NCBI RefSeq assembly: GCF_040954835.1
Contig: NC_090698.1
Coordinates: 30,495,501-30,559,500 of the forward strand
DNA: 64,000 nucleotides
Source of the DNA: Lepisosteus oculatus
Lineage: Eukaryota > Chordata > Actinopteri > Semionotiformes > Lepisosteidae
Direction of reading: 5' to 3'
Position numbers and translations under genes: made by a program. This document shows, one piece after another, positions 26,617 to 39,138 of the stretch (within the stretch, counting starts at the first letter, position 1; every line of letters starts with the position of its first letter). A model generated the notes under the pieces. The model did no database searches. It was not told the origin of the DNA and saw nothing but the letters and a program-made list of their open reading frames with translations.

Positions 26617-26917
26617 TTTGTGTCCTACCCTATTTTGCCTTTTCCCTTTGGAGACAAGCTCATCATGGCTTCCACAAGTAACATGAAAACACTGTGTTGT
26701 GATGGACAAATATATGCATCGCCTTTTGTAAAATGTGGATTTTGAAAGGCTATGAATGACCATTTAGAAGATTCCAAAACTACAGAAGTCTAAAGTCTTT
26801 ACAGATCATGAAATTATTTTATAATTAAGTCAATTCATGCTTTAATTTTCTGGAATTGTTTCATTCTTTTAATTATAAATTTACAAGATGGTGAATTTAT
26901 AGAAGGCATTGATGTCC

Positions 26918-26927
26918 AATAAATAAA
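26918..26927 (+). promoter_or_regulatory. srp19: SRP19 polyadenylation signals
   Basis: Two overlapping AATAAA hexamers about 300 bases after the stop. Confidence 0.65.
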
Positions 26928-26929
26928 AT

Positions 26930-29380
26930 GTACTGGGATCATGATTCTTTCAATTTATTTAAATGATGTTATACCTCAATTTCCCTCCAGTCGTTTCCAT
27001 TTTATATGTATTATATTTAATGCCTAAACGTACTGCCATTTCTGAACATCTTAAAAATAAAATGTCATTTGGGCTGTTCATGGTTTGCCTTTATTTTACA
27101 GTTTTGTTTTCTATTACCTTTTTTTATAATATATTTTATTTTGTAGGTCTATAAATATTGCATGCAAATTCTATCTTTTGTCCATTTTAAAATTGTCTAT
27201 TTTGTAATTTAGATTCACTGAATTCAATTGAGTGTATACTTAGAAAGCAGTAGGCTATCACTAGACTTTTCATATTTGATGTATTAAATATTCAGATTTA
27301 TTTTTCAATTTTGCCTGTAAAAATTGTCCTAACATTGTTTTTCAGTTTTTGATTTTCCAATTGGAATAACCATGTATTTTGTGCTAATATGATCCCAGTT
27401 TGGAATCCCTGGACCATCTGGGGAGAATGAGAATCAGTGCTTTCCTCCTGCACCGCACCTGTCTAAAAACATCCTTTAACATGCTTCAGTGTTTTACAAG
27501 TGGTTTAATATCTCTGCTTGACTCTTGTAGTGCCTAATAGGTCTCAGAAATCACTTGCAAACAAAAATGTGGGAACTCCATTCAACCCCACCAGTCAGGA
27601 TAAAAGGCTGTGAGTACTTCAGGACCCCCATTTGTCTTTTATATTCTCAGTTGCCGGTATTCTGAGGGGCTCTGCTCTAACCAAACCTTATGATCCTGCT
27701 TAACATTAGAAGTGAAAAGTGACTTTTTCAATGTACAAAAAGCTGTTAACAGTAAGCTAATGTGTTAAACCTGAAACTAATGTACCAAGAAAGGTGCTAT
27801 ATTAAATAAGGTTATTTTAGTGTGAGAGAAGACTTAAACATACTGGTGTGCAGTGAATCAAAGTTGAATGTAATTTATATGGGATAGTTTAGTCCAGATG
27901 ACCTAAACTCAGTTGTCATTGTCCAGGGGAATTCTGGCATTAATTCAGAATTAATGCCTCCCCCTTCAGTCTCTTAGGCAAAGCAGGAAATTGTGGAACT
28001 TGCTGCATTTCCTGAATTTATTGGTTTTAATGCTTATATTGCTGGTATTAATTAGACCATGGGAACATCACACACAGATGTGTATCTTTCTGCAATTATT
28101 ATACTATTGATGTGCTGTCTGTGTATAGTGCAATTCATGAACCAAATGATGGTAATATTTCAAGACATTTTTGTTGCAACCATGTCTGTTACAACCAGAA
28201 GCACAGGTTGTGTAATAGTCACTACTGTCTTTGAAAAATGTTGATTGAGCATTCATGTCTTATAGAAAGGTGCCTTTATTTGTAAATAACTGGTATTGTT
28301 TTTTTTTATTCTTTTAGAGAATCATTGAGCAAGTTGCTAGTCAGTTATAGCTCATAAATGGCTTTTAATTCTAATGACCCCACTATAGCATATTACACAC
28401 AAAATTAAGGTGACACTCTTAATAAGGTCAATGGTTTGTGTCTACATTGTTCTTTTTTTAGTAAATACTAATAAATGTTGTCTTATTTGATTTTTTTTTA
28501 GTAAATGTTGATTTATGTTTCTGTATTAATTTGATCAGATATCTTGCTTGTGGAGAATAGGATCTATATTCTTTGAACACCGTAAAATGTTCCACTACTT
28601 CCTATAGAATGTTTAGAAAAAGCTAACAAGGTTTTGATGTCTTTCTCCTTTATCATGACTGAGATAGGCATTTACTTCCTCTTCGAAGTTGGAAAATTGA
28701 GCTGCTTTCAAATAATAAGTTTAACTATTGAAAGTGCAAGTAATCTTTGCAAAAACTTAGTGGTGCCCAGTTTTAGTTTTAGTCAGTAAGGTTACTAAGC
28801 CTCATTTAGTTTTTTTCTTGTGGCCTAATCAAAAATAACATCAAACCTCGTGAAATAATTTCCTGTGGGTAGTTCCCTTTTCAGTTTAGCCCAGTACTCC
28901 TCGCTGTCCTTACAACAAATCAAGACGAAAGCAACACATGGTAAGACATTTGAGGTTTTTATGAAATTTTCAAAACTTAAAAAACATCAATGGCTATTAA
29001 ATTCTATGAAATTTACCACCTGAAGTTATTTGAGGTATTTTAAAACAGGCTTAATATTCAAAAACCTAATGTTTGTGCCTGAATGCACTATCTGCAAATT
29101 CAATTTTGTTTTCTACTGTTTCAACCAGAAGTAGCACATACTGTAGAAATACAAAAGGATACAAACACTGGTGATACATATTCTGTGTATTTATTCAGAC
29201 ATAAATAAGCAGTGAAATGTGTTTTTGTTTTGCTTTAATGTTTGCAATATTTTAAACTCAAAACAGTCTTTTGAATTACAATTGGTTATAAAGAACATTT
29301 CATACTGACATATTTAACATTTAAAATTAGATCTTTTTCATTTCACAGGTCCAGATATTTAGAATATGTTGTTTAATAAT
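26930..29380. other. Non-genic AT-rich DNA
   Basis: No exon-like reading frame, RNA gene or recognisable transposon is seen between the SRP19 end and the SINE at 29,386. REEP5, the next gene in human, is not visible here. Confidence 0.6.
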
Positions 29381-29385
29381 GATTA

Positions 29386-29748
29386 AATTAATGGCATTGT
29401 GACACAATGCTTAACATTGCTGCCTCGCAGCTCTGAGGTCCTGGGTTCAACTCCTGGAGTGCTACTTGCATGGAGTTTGTACGTTCTTCTCATTTTCATG
29501 TGGGTTTCCTCTGTGTCCACTTGTTTCCATACACAGTTTAAAGACATACTAGTAATGATCATGTTTTATTCTTTTGGTAGTCAGTCTTAAAACAGGCTGG
29601 CCTGTGTGAAAATTGAAACTGGTGTGAGTGTGCTTGTGTTTGCACCGTGCACGGTATGTCCAGCCTGCCGCCTGTTGCTTGCCGAGATAGGCTCCGACTT
29701 TGATGTTGGATATAATGGTTTAGAAAATAGACAGATGGAACATCTGAT
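29386..29748 (+). repeat. tRNA-derived SINE, copy 2
   Basis: Head GCTGCCTCGCAGCTCTGAGG with B box GGTTCAACTCC, middle GTGGGTTTCCTCTGTGTCC, and 3' part GATAGGCTCCGACTTTGATG. Same family as 20,190. Confidence 0.75.
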
Positions 29749-31439
29749 TGCATATTAATATTAGTGGATCTGATCTATCATTGTCACTCTTTTTTTATTA
29801 GAGTGTAAACCAGAATTATACTCTGCTCAGAAATTGCAGTAAAAGCGGATTAAAAAAGGTAATCTGAACTCTTTGGTATCCCAACAGAAATCAAGGCCTG
29901 AGTTTGTTCTGAGTTTCTAAATTTTAGGAAACCAATGTAACTATAAATTTTAGAATCTTCCCTAGGCCCTATAAATATCCACTTGTAATATTGTTTACAC
30001 TGAGGAAGTCAGTAATTATTGACCTATTAGTTTGTTACAGTACATCAGATGTTATTCAGACAGTTAAAAACTGGTTAAAAGACTCCTATCCTTATGAAAC
30101 ATACAGTACTATGTTAAGTAACCATTTTCTTTCATTGTAGTCCCAGAACAACTAGAGACTCCGAATTCCCTTTGTACAGATTCTCAAGGTGATAAACTCA
30201 AATGACATTTTCAATATAACTAGTTCAAGTACAGTAGGTAGCTGTGTCAGCATGCAAAAGCTGCAAAGGAACCAGATGGATAAGATGTATGGGGCTCTTG
30301 AGAGTAAGAGCTGAATGATGTCCTGGGCTCTTGAACTTCAAATATGACTTTAAGCTATTGTGCTGGTAAACACTAAACCAGTCACACACAGGTTTAGTTG
30401 AGGAGAAGCATATACTGTACAGTACAGACAGGCACATGCACTGAGGCACAGAGAAAAAATAAACTAGAAAGACCTATTATTTTTTTACACAGAAAGCCAA
30501 TGCATACAAATGAAAATCTAAGGTGTGGATGTTTGGGTTAAAAGCAGTTTTAAGTGAGATGTACAGAAGTGGTTAAAAAGATACACCGTATTATCTTAAA
30601 GAAACAAGGTGTGGAGCTTCTTATAGCTGTGCACTCAAAGGAACAGTGAGGGAGCGGAGACCCTCTGGTGCTATGTGACATCCAGGCAGACACTCACAGA
30701 GAGACAAGCTGACAGACAAGAGAGCATGAAACAATAATTCTAAAGCTAAACAAAGATTAAATGTTTTAAGACTTATTTATGTATACAAAAATAGTTTAAT
30801 GTATGGAGAAAAGGCCTGAGCAGAAAAGAGAAATGTGATAATGATTTCAAGCAGTGACAAGGATGATGAAATAGTTTTCACAACAGCAAAAACACAGTTT
30901 CAAGAAAAACAGTCCCTATGACCCAAATAATGATTTTAACCATGAAAAGAAAGCGGATGTATCTTTGATGCCTCTCTCCTTATTCACGCATTATTTCTTA
31001 CAACACAGGTAAATCCCTGTGGGCTGGAGCCCAGCATAATCTTAGGGTTTTTTTACAAGATAGGTCAACAACTGGGTAATAACTCTTAGAAAAATCTACA
31101 CATTGACCCCCTGTCTCAGCTGTGCCGTTTTGCAGAACAATTCTAGCTGAAGTTGTAAAATTTCTATTTGTTCCGTTTCTGCAAAACGTCTTAGTATGAA
31201 CAAACAAACCACAATAATAATTTGAATCTAGGAGAATCACTCCCAAGGGTAACCTCCCTACAGCAGGTTTGGGGCTTAATTCGTGTCCCGCCATCATCTT
31301 CTTCTGGGCCTCTACTCCGGGCCTGTGATGTTCCCAGTGGCACGGGACTGGTGTCAGGGAACAGTTTAGGGTGCTATTTTTTGCAGTTTCATCTACCCCT
31401 GGCGTTCCTTCAGCCTGATGTTTAGTCGATCTTTCAGAG

Positions 31440-31760
31440 TTCTGTTCCTTCGTTCCACTGTTCCAGTAGAGTGAGGGTGATGGTGCAATGAAGGTCCCAT
31501 CTCACCCCGAACAACGCAGCCACAGCCTGACACACCTTCTCTGTGAAGTGTGTCCCTTGATCATAATACAAGAGGTAGGGCAGTGCCCACCGAGAGCTTA
31601 TCTCTGTCATCAAGTGTTAGTGGTAGACACAGAGGCAGTGGCAGCAACCCACTGGAAAACATTATAAGAGCCCAGGTTTTCCCTTTACAATTGTCAATTT
31701 GCCAGTGCATGAAAGGTTCCTCAGGAGCTGGCCTTTTGAGCTGTTACACCCGCACCTGAA
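31440..31760 (-). pseudogene. Retroviral integrase core fragment
   Basis: Minus-strand text contains PFMHWQID (first catalytic Asp context) and, in a shifted frame, YDQGTHFTEKV (second Asp context). The spacing fits an integrase DDE core, but at least one frameshift and a decayed 3' part break it. Confidence 0.65.
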
Positions 31761-32833
31761 CTGTAGTTGAGTTCCTTGATAAGCATCACATCGAGATACC
31801 AAATAAGTGGCTACTGCTTCAGACCCAGCTTTGTGTCTCATCCCATTCTGTTTTCTCTGTGATATTCTGTTGAATTCTCAAATATTAATCTAATATTAAT
31901 CTGTTTATTTTTATCCCAATGTTCATACACTTTTCTACATTCCTGTTCAGACTAAATTCCATCTATCCATAATTCTATTAAAGTTTCACTTTGCATTAAT
32001 CTAATTTCTTTTTTTTTTCTGACACCCAGTCAGACACCTCTCAGAGTAAAAAGGCTCTGGCTCCGGACCGCTTTCTAATTTCGGTGGAGACTTTTTCTTT
32101 TTAGTACACATGGCCATGATTTTAGTTGCAGCTTGCTGTTCTTTAGTTTCAAAACTAGCCTTTTTTGAAGCTTCCCATCATTTCTGTGATTCCTCTTTCC
32201 ATGACATAAGTTTTCCAATTCGCTTTCTTTCCTTTCTTCTCCTTCTCTTTTAACTTTCCCCTGTCCATTCTGACCACTTACAAAGATCCCTCATAGTTAT
32301 GGGCCCCTAATTATCATATATAATCATGTGCAAGTTCCCTTACACCTATTACCCTAGCTTCACAGTTCATGAACATAAAAATAATTTGTTCTGCTGGGAC
32401 TCTAACCCACCTACTCCTGCTTCTCTCCAGTTATCGTACACGTACTTGGCTGGGCCACTCAGCCCAGCTTTGCCTTTAGTGCTCTCATTACCCATTGTCG
32501 GCAATGCCTTACTGTTTCTAGAACACTATCACATTTACTACTCCGTAGAGCAAAAACAACACGTCTGTGTTAAGATATGTTTGTTTCACGAGTCCCAGAC
32601 TTGCCGGGTCCCAGACCTGTTATAAGTCTCTGACTTATCGAAGAGAACACCCTTGTGGCTCGCTTTTCAAACTATAAGTTCTTTTAAGGATCACTTGCTG
32701 ACGTCAGACAGCTGCCAATTCTCCAGACGCATCTCTGTAAGGATAAACAGATTATCCTCTGAGGTTCGTCCAATTCACTAAAATTGTCCGGGCCCGGATG
32801 GAGTCTCAGCAGCCGTCCGCGTTCAGGTTTGTG

Positions 32834-32851
32834 ATCCCATCCTCGTCGCCA
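32834..32851 (-). other. Retroviral primer binding site, tRNA-Ser type
   Basis: The minus strand reads TGGCGACGAGGATGGGAT, which complements the last 18 bases of a vertebrate tRNA-Ser(GCT) including CCA, as remembered. It sits just inside the LTR. Confidence 0.75.
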
Positions 32852-32859
32852 AAGATTAT

Positions 32860-33392
32860 TGTGGAATTTTATTGAAGAAGAGCCAGGAGAGGTATTCTCA
32901 TTCATTGAGTAAGGTCTTTATTCATATATTTATTCTTTTTCTCTCTCTCTGTACCCCAGATGCCACAAAATAAATTGAAGCTTATTTCCCTATCCATAAA
33001 AATGCACCCTAAGTAGGAAAGACTTTTCTAACTAAGATATCTATTACCCAGGAAACCCAAGTTCCCTAAAAACACAGAATAGTACACTCTCTCTAACAAG
33101 GTTCAAAATACTAAGCTCCAGTCAGGTTTGATTTGGATGATCAAGAAGTAGGGGATTTCGCCTGTCCCAGGCTCCACTGGACCCCTTTCTCTTCTCCTTG
33201 TTGCCTGCTTCTTGTTTCTTCTCTCTCCTCTCATGTGATCTTAAATTGTGCGTGTCTGTCCTGCTCCTTGACAATCATTAATCTACAACTTACCTAGGTA
33301 TACTTAGGTACACTTTACAAGTGTTTCTGCTCAAGAGACCCCCCAGACCTCAGCAAACTTTCTCCCTGCTTTGAAGTCTTTATTCTGCCACA
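32860..33392 (-). repeat. 5' LTR of the endogenous retrovirus
   Basis: The ends form the inverted pair TGTGG...CCACA (TG...CA). An AATAAA on the minus strand near 32,920 could be the LTR polyadenylation signal. It abuts the primer site at the expected side. Confidence 0.7.
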
Positions 33393-33423
33393 AATTGTAG
33401 CAGAATTGTCACAAACTTAATCT

Positions 33424-33659
33424 TGTAATGCTTACGGCTGACAGGCACTGTGTAAGAGCCGGCGTACCAGAGCAGGTGATGTCACCGCCCTTCCCTGTGA
33501 TAGCAGGACTACAGCTACTGGGCTGTGGAGAGATCTCTCTTTAGCTCACGGGGCTAGGTCGCTGCAGAGAGACGCGGGAGTCCCGGGTTCGAGCCTCCAG
33601 TCGGGATGGGGCCGACCAGATGCGGCAAGGGCGCCCGCCTGAGCCCCCGATGCGTTACA
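33424..33659 (+). repeat. Left LTR of the miniature element
   Basis: 236 bases, TG...CA ends, with an intact B-box-like GGTTCGAGCC at 33,587-33,596. An A-box-like TAGCTCACGGGG lies about 45 bases earlier. Confidence 0.85.
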
Positions 33660-33720
33660 TTGGTGTCAGAGCGGGGTGGGATAGCCCTTTGCCGGGGACG
33701 GCGATTTAAGTGGGGGAGAG

Positions 33721-33956
33721 TGTAACGCTTACGGCCGACAGGCACTGTGTAAGAGCCGGCGTACCAGAGCAGGTGATGTCACCGCCCTTCCCTGTGATAG
33801 CAGGACAACAGCTACTGTGCTGTAGAGAGATCTCTCTTTAGCTCACGGGGCTAGGTCGCTGCAGAGAGACGCGGGAGTCCCGGGTTGGAGCCTCCAGTCG
33901 GGATGGGGCCGACCAGATGCGGCAAGGGCGCCCGCCTGAGCCCCCGTTGCATTACA
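33721..33956 (+). repeat. Right LTR of the miniature element
   Basis: 236 bases, about 96-97% identical to the left copy by eye. Its B box carries one change (GGTTGGAGCC). Confidence 0.85.
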
Positions 33957-34335
33957 ATCTAAAATATAAGAGACACTTCTCAGTCACCTAAAGCTGTACC
34001 AATATCCATTATTTTTATTTTTTTGTTTTAATTATTTTTAGTTGCATATCTGTTTCAACATGTCCAGGGAAAGAACAATAATAGATCAAAAAGACATGTA
34101 TAAATCTGGATAAAATGCATCTAATGCCTTGCCCTAATTGCTAAAATAGTGTTTCTGTTCAATCAATGAAATCAATAAATATTTTCAATGTCCCTTTTAA
34201 AAGGAGGCCACTCTAAATTTCATCATACTTATACAACAATCTCTTTACTTTTTGTAGTATATTATAAAATAGGAGAGAGTAGTGCAAATATATCAGTGAA
34301 TCAGGAATAGAGTGAAGAAAAATGAACAACATTTT

Positions 34336-34653
34336 GACCACTGACCTCTTTAAGAAGGTGTTCTCCTTGTCCAGTCACCTAACCACTCACCATCCCTGTT
34401 CACCACCACACCTCCAGCTTTTCTATACTTAAGAACGGTGTGCGCTTACATCTCTGCTCAGTATTTGGGTTTACTCAGCTCAACCTCCTGTTTCTCTGTT
34501 TGATTTTCCTGGTTTGTGGAGTTATTGATTTCTTAACTTGGCGTTTCTGTATGACTAAGATTTCTGTATTTCAGCTTTGGTTCTGGTAAAACCAGGTAAA
34601 TCTTTTGATTACGCTCTCCTTAACTCCGCATAGGACTTGCCTACAGTACTACA
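34336..34653 (+). repeat. Gypsy 5' LTR (5' end lost)
   Basis: Aligns by eye with the 3' LTR from CTCTTTAAGAAGG onward. The first 15-20 bases and the last part differ, so the exact ends are uncertain. Confidence 0.7.
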
Positions 34654-34654
34654 C

Positions 34655-35436
34655 TGAAAAATCTTAAACAAATCCAACGTTTCCTCAGTTTTGCAAATTT
34701 TTACAGATTTATCCATAACTTCAGTACCGTGGTAGCACTCCACACGCAAAGGCCCTGATCAAGGCAAATGGAACCCTCAAGCTGAAACAGTTTTCCGACG
34801 CCTTAAACACCTGTCCATAACAGCTCCGCTTCTTCAACACTCTTTCTCTACCCTCTCTACCCTTTAACCAACAATACTGGTTTATTGTGGATAAGTTCTC
34901 TAAATCAGCTGACTGATGCCAGGGGATCAGCTGGCATCCCCAAGGATGTAGTCTCGGACCGCGGACCTCAATTTATATCTAGATTTTGGAAAGCTTTCTG
35001 CAAGTCTCTCTCACATCAGGTTATCTCCCTAAAGCTAATGGTCAGAGTGCATTAAACAAGGTCTTCAAACCTTCTTGCGCGTTTATGTCTCTTATGTCTC
35101 TACTTCTTCCTTGGGCTGAATATGTCCACAATTCACTTTCTACTTCAGCTACCGGTATGTCTCCTTTTCAATGTGCCCTAGGATATCAACCGCCCCTCAT
35201 CTCTGACTCAGTCCAGGATTCCCAGGTACCCTTGGTTCAGGAGTACATCACCAATCTCCAAGAACTTTGGAAAAAAGCTAAGAATGCACTCCTACGTACT
35301 GCCGACAGAAAGAAGAGATCTCCGCACACAAACATTGTCAACAAACATTGCCCTGCTTCCATCTAGGGCAATTTGTTTGGTTACCCACTCGAAACCTACC
35401 TTTGAGACAAGCTTACCACAAATTGGGTCCCTGCTA
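34655..35436 (+). pseudogene. Gypsy pol fragment (RT end/RNase H to integrase)
   Basis: Starts with RFLSFANFYRFIHNFS-like text and APLLQHSFS. After a deletion it enters integrase, with [38 protein letters not shown] and FQCALGYQPPL. The translation then carries on towards KLGP, where the LINE interrupts it. Several stops and frameshifts are present. Confidence 0.8.
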
Positions 35437-36649
35437 CAATTCAATTCAATTCAATTTCAATTTCAATTCAATTTTATTTGTATAGCTCTTTTTACAATGG
35501 ACATTGTCACAAAGCACCTTTACAGATTCATGGGTCTGAGCCACCAGTGAGCAAGCATAACGTGACAGTGGCAAAGAAAAGCTCCCTATACTAAAGTAGG
35601 AAGAAACCTTGAGAGGAACCAAGGTTTGAAAGGGAGAGCCTATCCGGGTTAATTTAGAATCAACACAAATGAGAGCCGTCTGTATTCTGTTACATGGTAG
35701 GAAAAGTACAATCATGTATGGTAATGTACGACAGTGTCTGGAATGTTCAATTGGTTTCCTTCAGTTGAGATTTCTCTGGAAAGGGCTTTGTAGAGGACTG
35801 GCTGTTGATTTTACGACCGATAAAAGGAGCTGGATTCTGGATCTTAAACAGTCCACCTCAGAATGGATGGACAGAAAAGAGATAACAAAGTATTAGAGAA
35901 TGACAATGAAAACAGAAATTGGTAGTTTGTATGTCTTGCTATTCCTAAGTATTTATCTGAAAGCTTGACTAAACAAATATGTTTTTAGCGTAGATTTGAA
36001 TACTGAGAGTCTTTGAGTATACTGAGCATCTTTGAGGAGGCTATTTCATAATTGGGGAGCTTTATCAGAAAATGCTTTGTTGCCAGCTGTGACTTTTTTA
36101 ATTCTAGGAACAACTAGGTAACCTGCTCTTTGTGATCGAAGTGTACGAGAGGGCCAAGACCATGCAGAGCTTTATAAGTGACCAACGACAATTTTTAATC
36201 AATACAGAATTTAACAGGAAGCCAATGCAGAGATGACAGAACAGGAGTAATATGTTCATATTTTCTAGTTCTTGTGAGTACTCTAGCTGCTGCATTTTGA
36301 ACTAACTGAAGTCTATTTAGGGGCACTGAAGAGCAACCAGAGCACAGAATTTCAGTAATCCAATCTTGAAGTAATAAATGTATGGACTAATTTTCAGCAT
36401 CATGGAGAGATAGCAGCCTCCTAAGGTTGGCAATGTTTCTTAAGTGGAAGAAGGCTACTCTAGAAATATTTTTAATGTGAGTATCATATGAAAGATCGGA
36501 ATCTATCGTAGTGCCTAGGTCTTTAATTACTGTACTGGGAGCAACAGAAAGCCGTCAAGTCAAGGTGCATTTAACTAGCAGCCTGTTTTGGCAGAATTAA
36601 GCAGAAGGAAGTTGCAAACCATCCAGCTTCTAATGTCTTTCAGACAATT

Positions 36650-37000
36650 TTATATCTTGGAAAACTGAGTTACTTCATCTGGTTTGACTGATATGAACAG
36701 CTGAGTATCATCTGCATAACAGTAGAAGTGAATGCTATGCTTACGAATTATATGACCAAGGGGTAACATATACAAGGAAAACAGCAAAGGACCAAGCACT
36801 GAACCTTGAGGGACTCCGTATTTTACCTTAGTAGGCTCAGAGTATTCATTATTTACCTGTACAAATTGATAGCGATCACTTAGGTAGGATCTGAACCAGG
36901 AGAGTGCCTGTCCACTTAAACCAACAAGGTTTTCAAGTCTGTTTAATAGAATATTATGATCTATGGCAGTGGTTCTCAAACTTTTTGGACCAAGTACCAC
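36650..37000 (-). pseudogene. LINE reverse transcriptase fragment
   Basis: Minus-strand reading frame with AIDHNILLNRLENLVGLSGQ, FRSYLSDRYQFV, YGVPQGSVLGPLLFSLYM and the catalytic YADDTQLF. The frame enters the hAT element above 36,966; LINE homology resumes after 38,213 with [15 protein letters not shown] text. Confidence 0.85.
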
Positions 37001-38205
37001 CCCTGATCAAACCAGCATCCAAGTACCACCTACAAGTCATCTTCTCATAGAAAATCTCAAAGACCAACATGAGCACGTACGCACACACACTCACAAACAC
37101 ATACAATAAATATAATAATAATAATAAACTTTATTTGATATAGGGCCTTTAAAGGTGGCTTCTCAATGTGCTTTACAGAATGACAACAGGAATAACAACA
37201 ATTAAAAATAAACAATAAAAAAGGACTTACTATTTCAGTGAGAGGGGTGAGCCTGTTAAGTCAAACAAAGTAGATGTGAATTCATTGGATGAGCCTTGGT
37301 ACAATTCACAACAAAGTCTAACAGATTTAAAATACTCAGGCATTTTCTTGACTGCCAAGGCCTCTCGGTGGATGCTGCAGTGCGTCCACTTCATATCTTG
37401 AGCAACCTCTAATTCATGCAACTACACATCTGTGTCGGTTTGTCATTGCTCTAGCACCGTTTGTACAAACTCTGACGCATTCTATACAGTCTATGTCATT
37501 CTCTTTGAGAAATTAATTCAGAAGCTGTAGTTCTTGTTGTTAGTGGATTACAGAACAGAAAGTCCTCATGGGACATGCCCTCAAACTGCCCTCATCTAAC
37601 GTAAACAATCAAATTGGCCAAATCAACTACATCTATAGACTTATCTAATTGCAGTGAAAAGCATCTGTTCTTCTTAACGCACTCTATCAGCGTACTTTTG
37701 ACATCATCTGTCATATTAATAAATTCTATGAGTGACTGTGTCATTTGAAAGCGGCAGCAGGTCGAGCTGTTTAGCAGCTTTTCTCCATACATAATACGTG
37801 TCAGCTCTTTTGCCAATGGTAAACAAAGTTCTTCACAAATAGTGTCGGGCTTTCCCGCTTAAGCAATCCACAAGCTTGCATTTTTCCCCATTTCTGTTTC
37901 AGGAGTCCATAGTAGAAGTTAAAATAAGTTTTTATTTTTTAAATACAATTGGTCACTTACGTTCGTAGCACGTATTTCTACCCAATGGTACAGAATTACA
38001 TACTGTAGTAGCTCTTGTGTCCACTCAAGATACTAGCGCATGCTGTATCGTAGTATGTAGGCAGTGTATTTGACACATAAACTAATTTTATTAAAATAGA
38101 AAATATGAAAACCCGTCCCAATATTTCAGTGCACACAACAAATTTCCGGGGTCATCTGGCATACCATGGAGGGGCGCTCCGCATACCATAGTTTGAGAAC
38201 CACAG
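36967..38205 (-). mobile_element. hAT DNA transposon (copy 1) nested in the LINE
   Basis: Ends are CAGTGGTTCTCAAAC and GTTTGAGAACCACAG, inverted repeats of hAT type, flanked by the perfect 8-base duplication ATCTATGG (36959-36966 and 38206-38213). Minus-strand fragments read FSLQLDKSIDVVDLANLIVY and KWTHCSIHREALAVKKMPEY, matching the ZBED/SCAND3-like hAT transposase. It is 1239 bases long, internally deleted, with stops. Confidence 0.9.
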
Positions 38206-39138
38206 ATCTATGGTATCAAATGCTGCACTTAGATCTAATAACAGAAGCATAGAAATGTAGCCACGGTCAGTGGAGAGATATAGGTTATTCAGTACTTTGA
38301 CTAAAGCAGTCTCTGTACTATGGCGTAGTCTAAAGCCTCATTGAAAAACTTCAAAGATATTATTTATTTGCAAAATGTACACAACTATTTTGCTACAGCT
38401 TTCTCCAGGACTTTAGAGATAAAAAGAAGATTAGAAATAGGTCTATAAATTGACAGGTCACTAGGGTCAAGATTTGGTTTCTTGATAAGAGTTTTAATGA
38501 CAGTCATATTTAGAGATTTTCGTACATATCCAAGGTTTAGAGATGAATTTATAATATTTAAAAATTATTTACCAATAGTGGGTAGAAGTTCTTTAATAAA
38601 GTTTTCGGGGAAGGGATAAAGCAAGCTAATGGTTACTTTAGAAGATGTCACTAATGCACTCAATTCAATTGGAGCAAGAGATTCTAATTCTACTTAGTTT
38701 AGAAACTGTATTAAATAGGAATCTGGGATTATTTCTATTGTTTTCTGGCTGTAAAAATATGATGACCTAGCACAGTAGTGAGAGCTTGCTTGTAATTTAA
38801 AAGGCTATCTTTCAAGGCTATTCAAAATACCTCCAAATTAGTAGAGTGCCACTTGCATTACAGTTTACGAGAGGCTTGTTTGAGTGCACGAGTATGATTA
38901 GTGTACCACGATGCAAGCTTTTTTTCACTAACTCTTTTCTTCTGTAGTGGTGTGACTATGTCAAGCATATCTCGTGGAGTAGTTTATAAGCTTTTAGTAA
39001 TCTGACCAAGTGTAACTGCATCAGCATGCCGGTTAATACATGTAAGTGAGGCCGGGCGCTTGTTCATAAAGTCTGTAGCAGTAGCAGAAGTAAAGACACG
39101 ACCTAAACGATACCCTGGAAACCGAACAACAGGTTGGC

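Larger units (their letters stand above)
30830..33392 (-). pseudogene. Endogenous retrovirus remnant (LTR, primer site, decayed gag/pol/env)
   Basis: Read on the minus strand it has a 533-bp LTR (33392-32860), an 8-base spacer and a primer binding site. Then come a leader, a heavily decayed stretch, integrase pieces around 31,750-31,440 and a probable env region (30,998-31,297, cysteine-rich with NGT sites; and WLKSLFGSWG-like text near 30,940). Most of gag, protease and reverse transcriptase is missing, and no second LTR is seen on the left. Internal stops and frameshifts are numerous. It is an old, non-functional copy. Confidence 0.65.
33424..33956 (+). mobile_element. Miniature LTR retrotransposon (TRIM-like) with tRNA-like LTRs
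   Basis: Two direct repeats of exactly 236 bases (33424-33659 and 33721-33956) differ at 8 positions by my count. Each begins TGTAA and ends TTACA. The 61-base interior opens with TGGTGTCAGAGCGGG, a primer-site-like sequence one base inside the left LTR, and closes with the purine tract AAGTGGGGGAGAG touching the right LTR. The 4-base sequence ATCT flanks both ends. There is no coding capacity. Each LTR holds a tRNA-like block with TAGCTCACGGGGCTAGG and GGTTCGAGCC. It is very GC-rich in an AT-rich setting. Strand was set by primer site and purine tract. Confidence 0.85.

Noticed and set aside
33424..33956. Direct repeats read as a possible CRISPR-like or segmental tandem repeat
   Set aside because: There are only two units, with TG...CA ends, a primer site, a purine tract and a target duplication; an LTR pair explains all of it.
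37077..37135. Short CA- and TAA-rich microsatellite
   Set aside because: Real but minor; it lies within the hAT element and has no separate significance.
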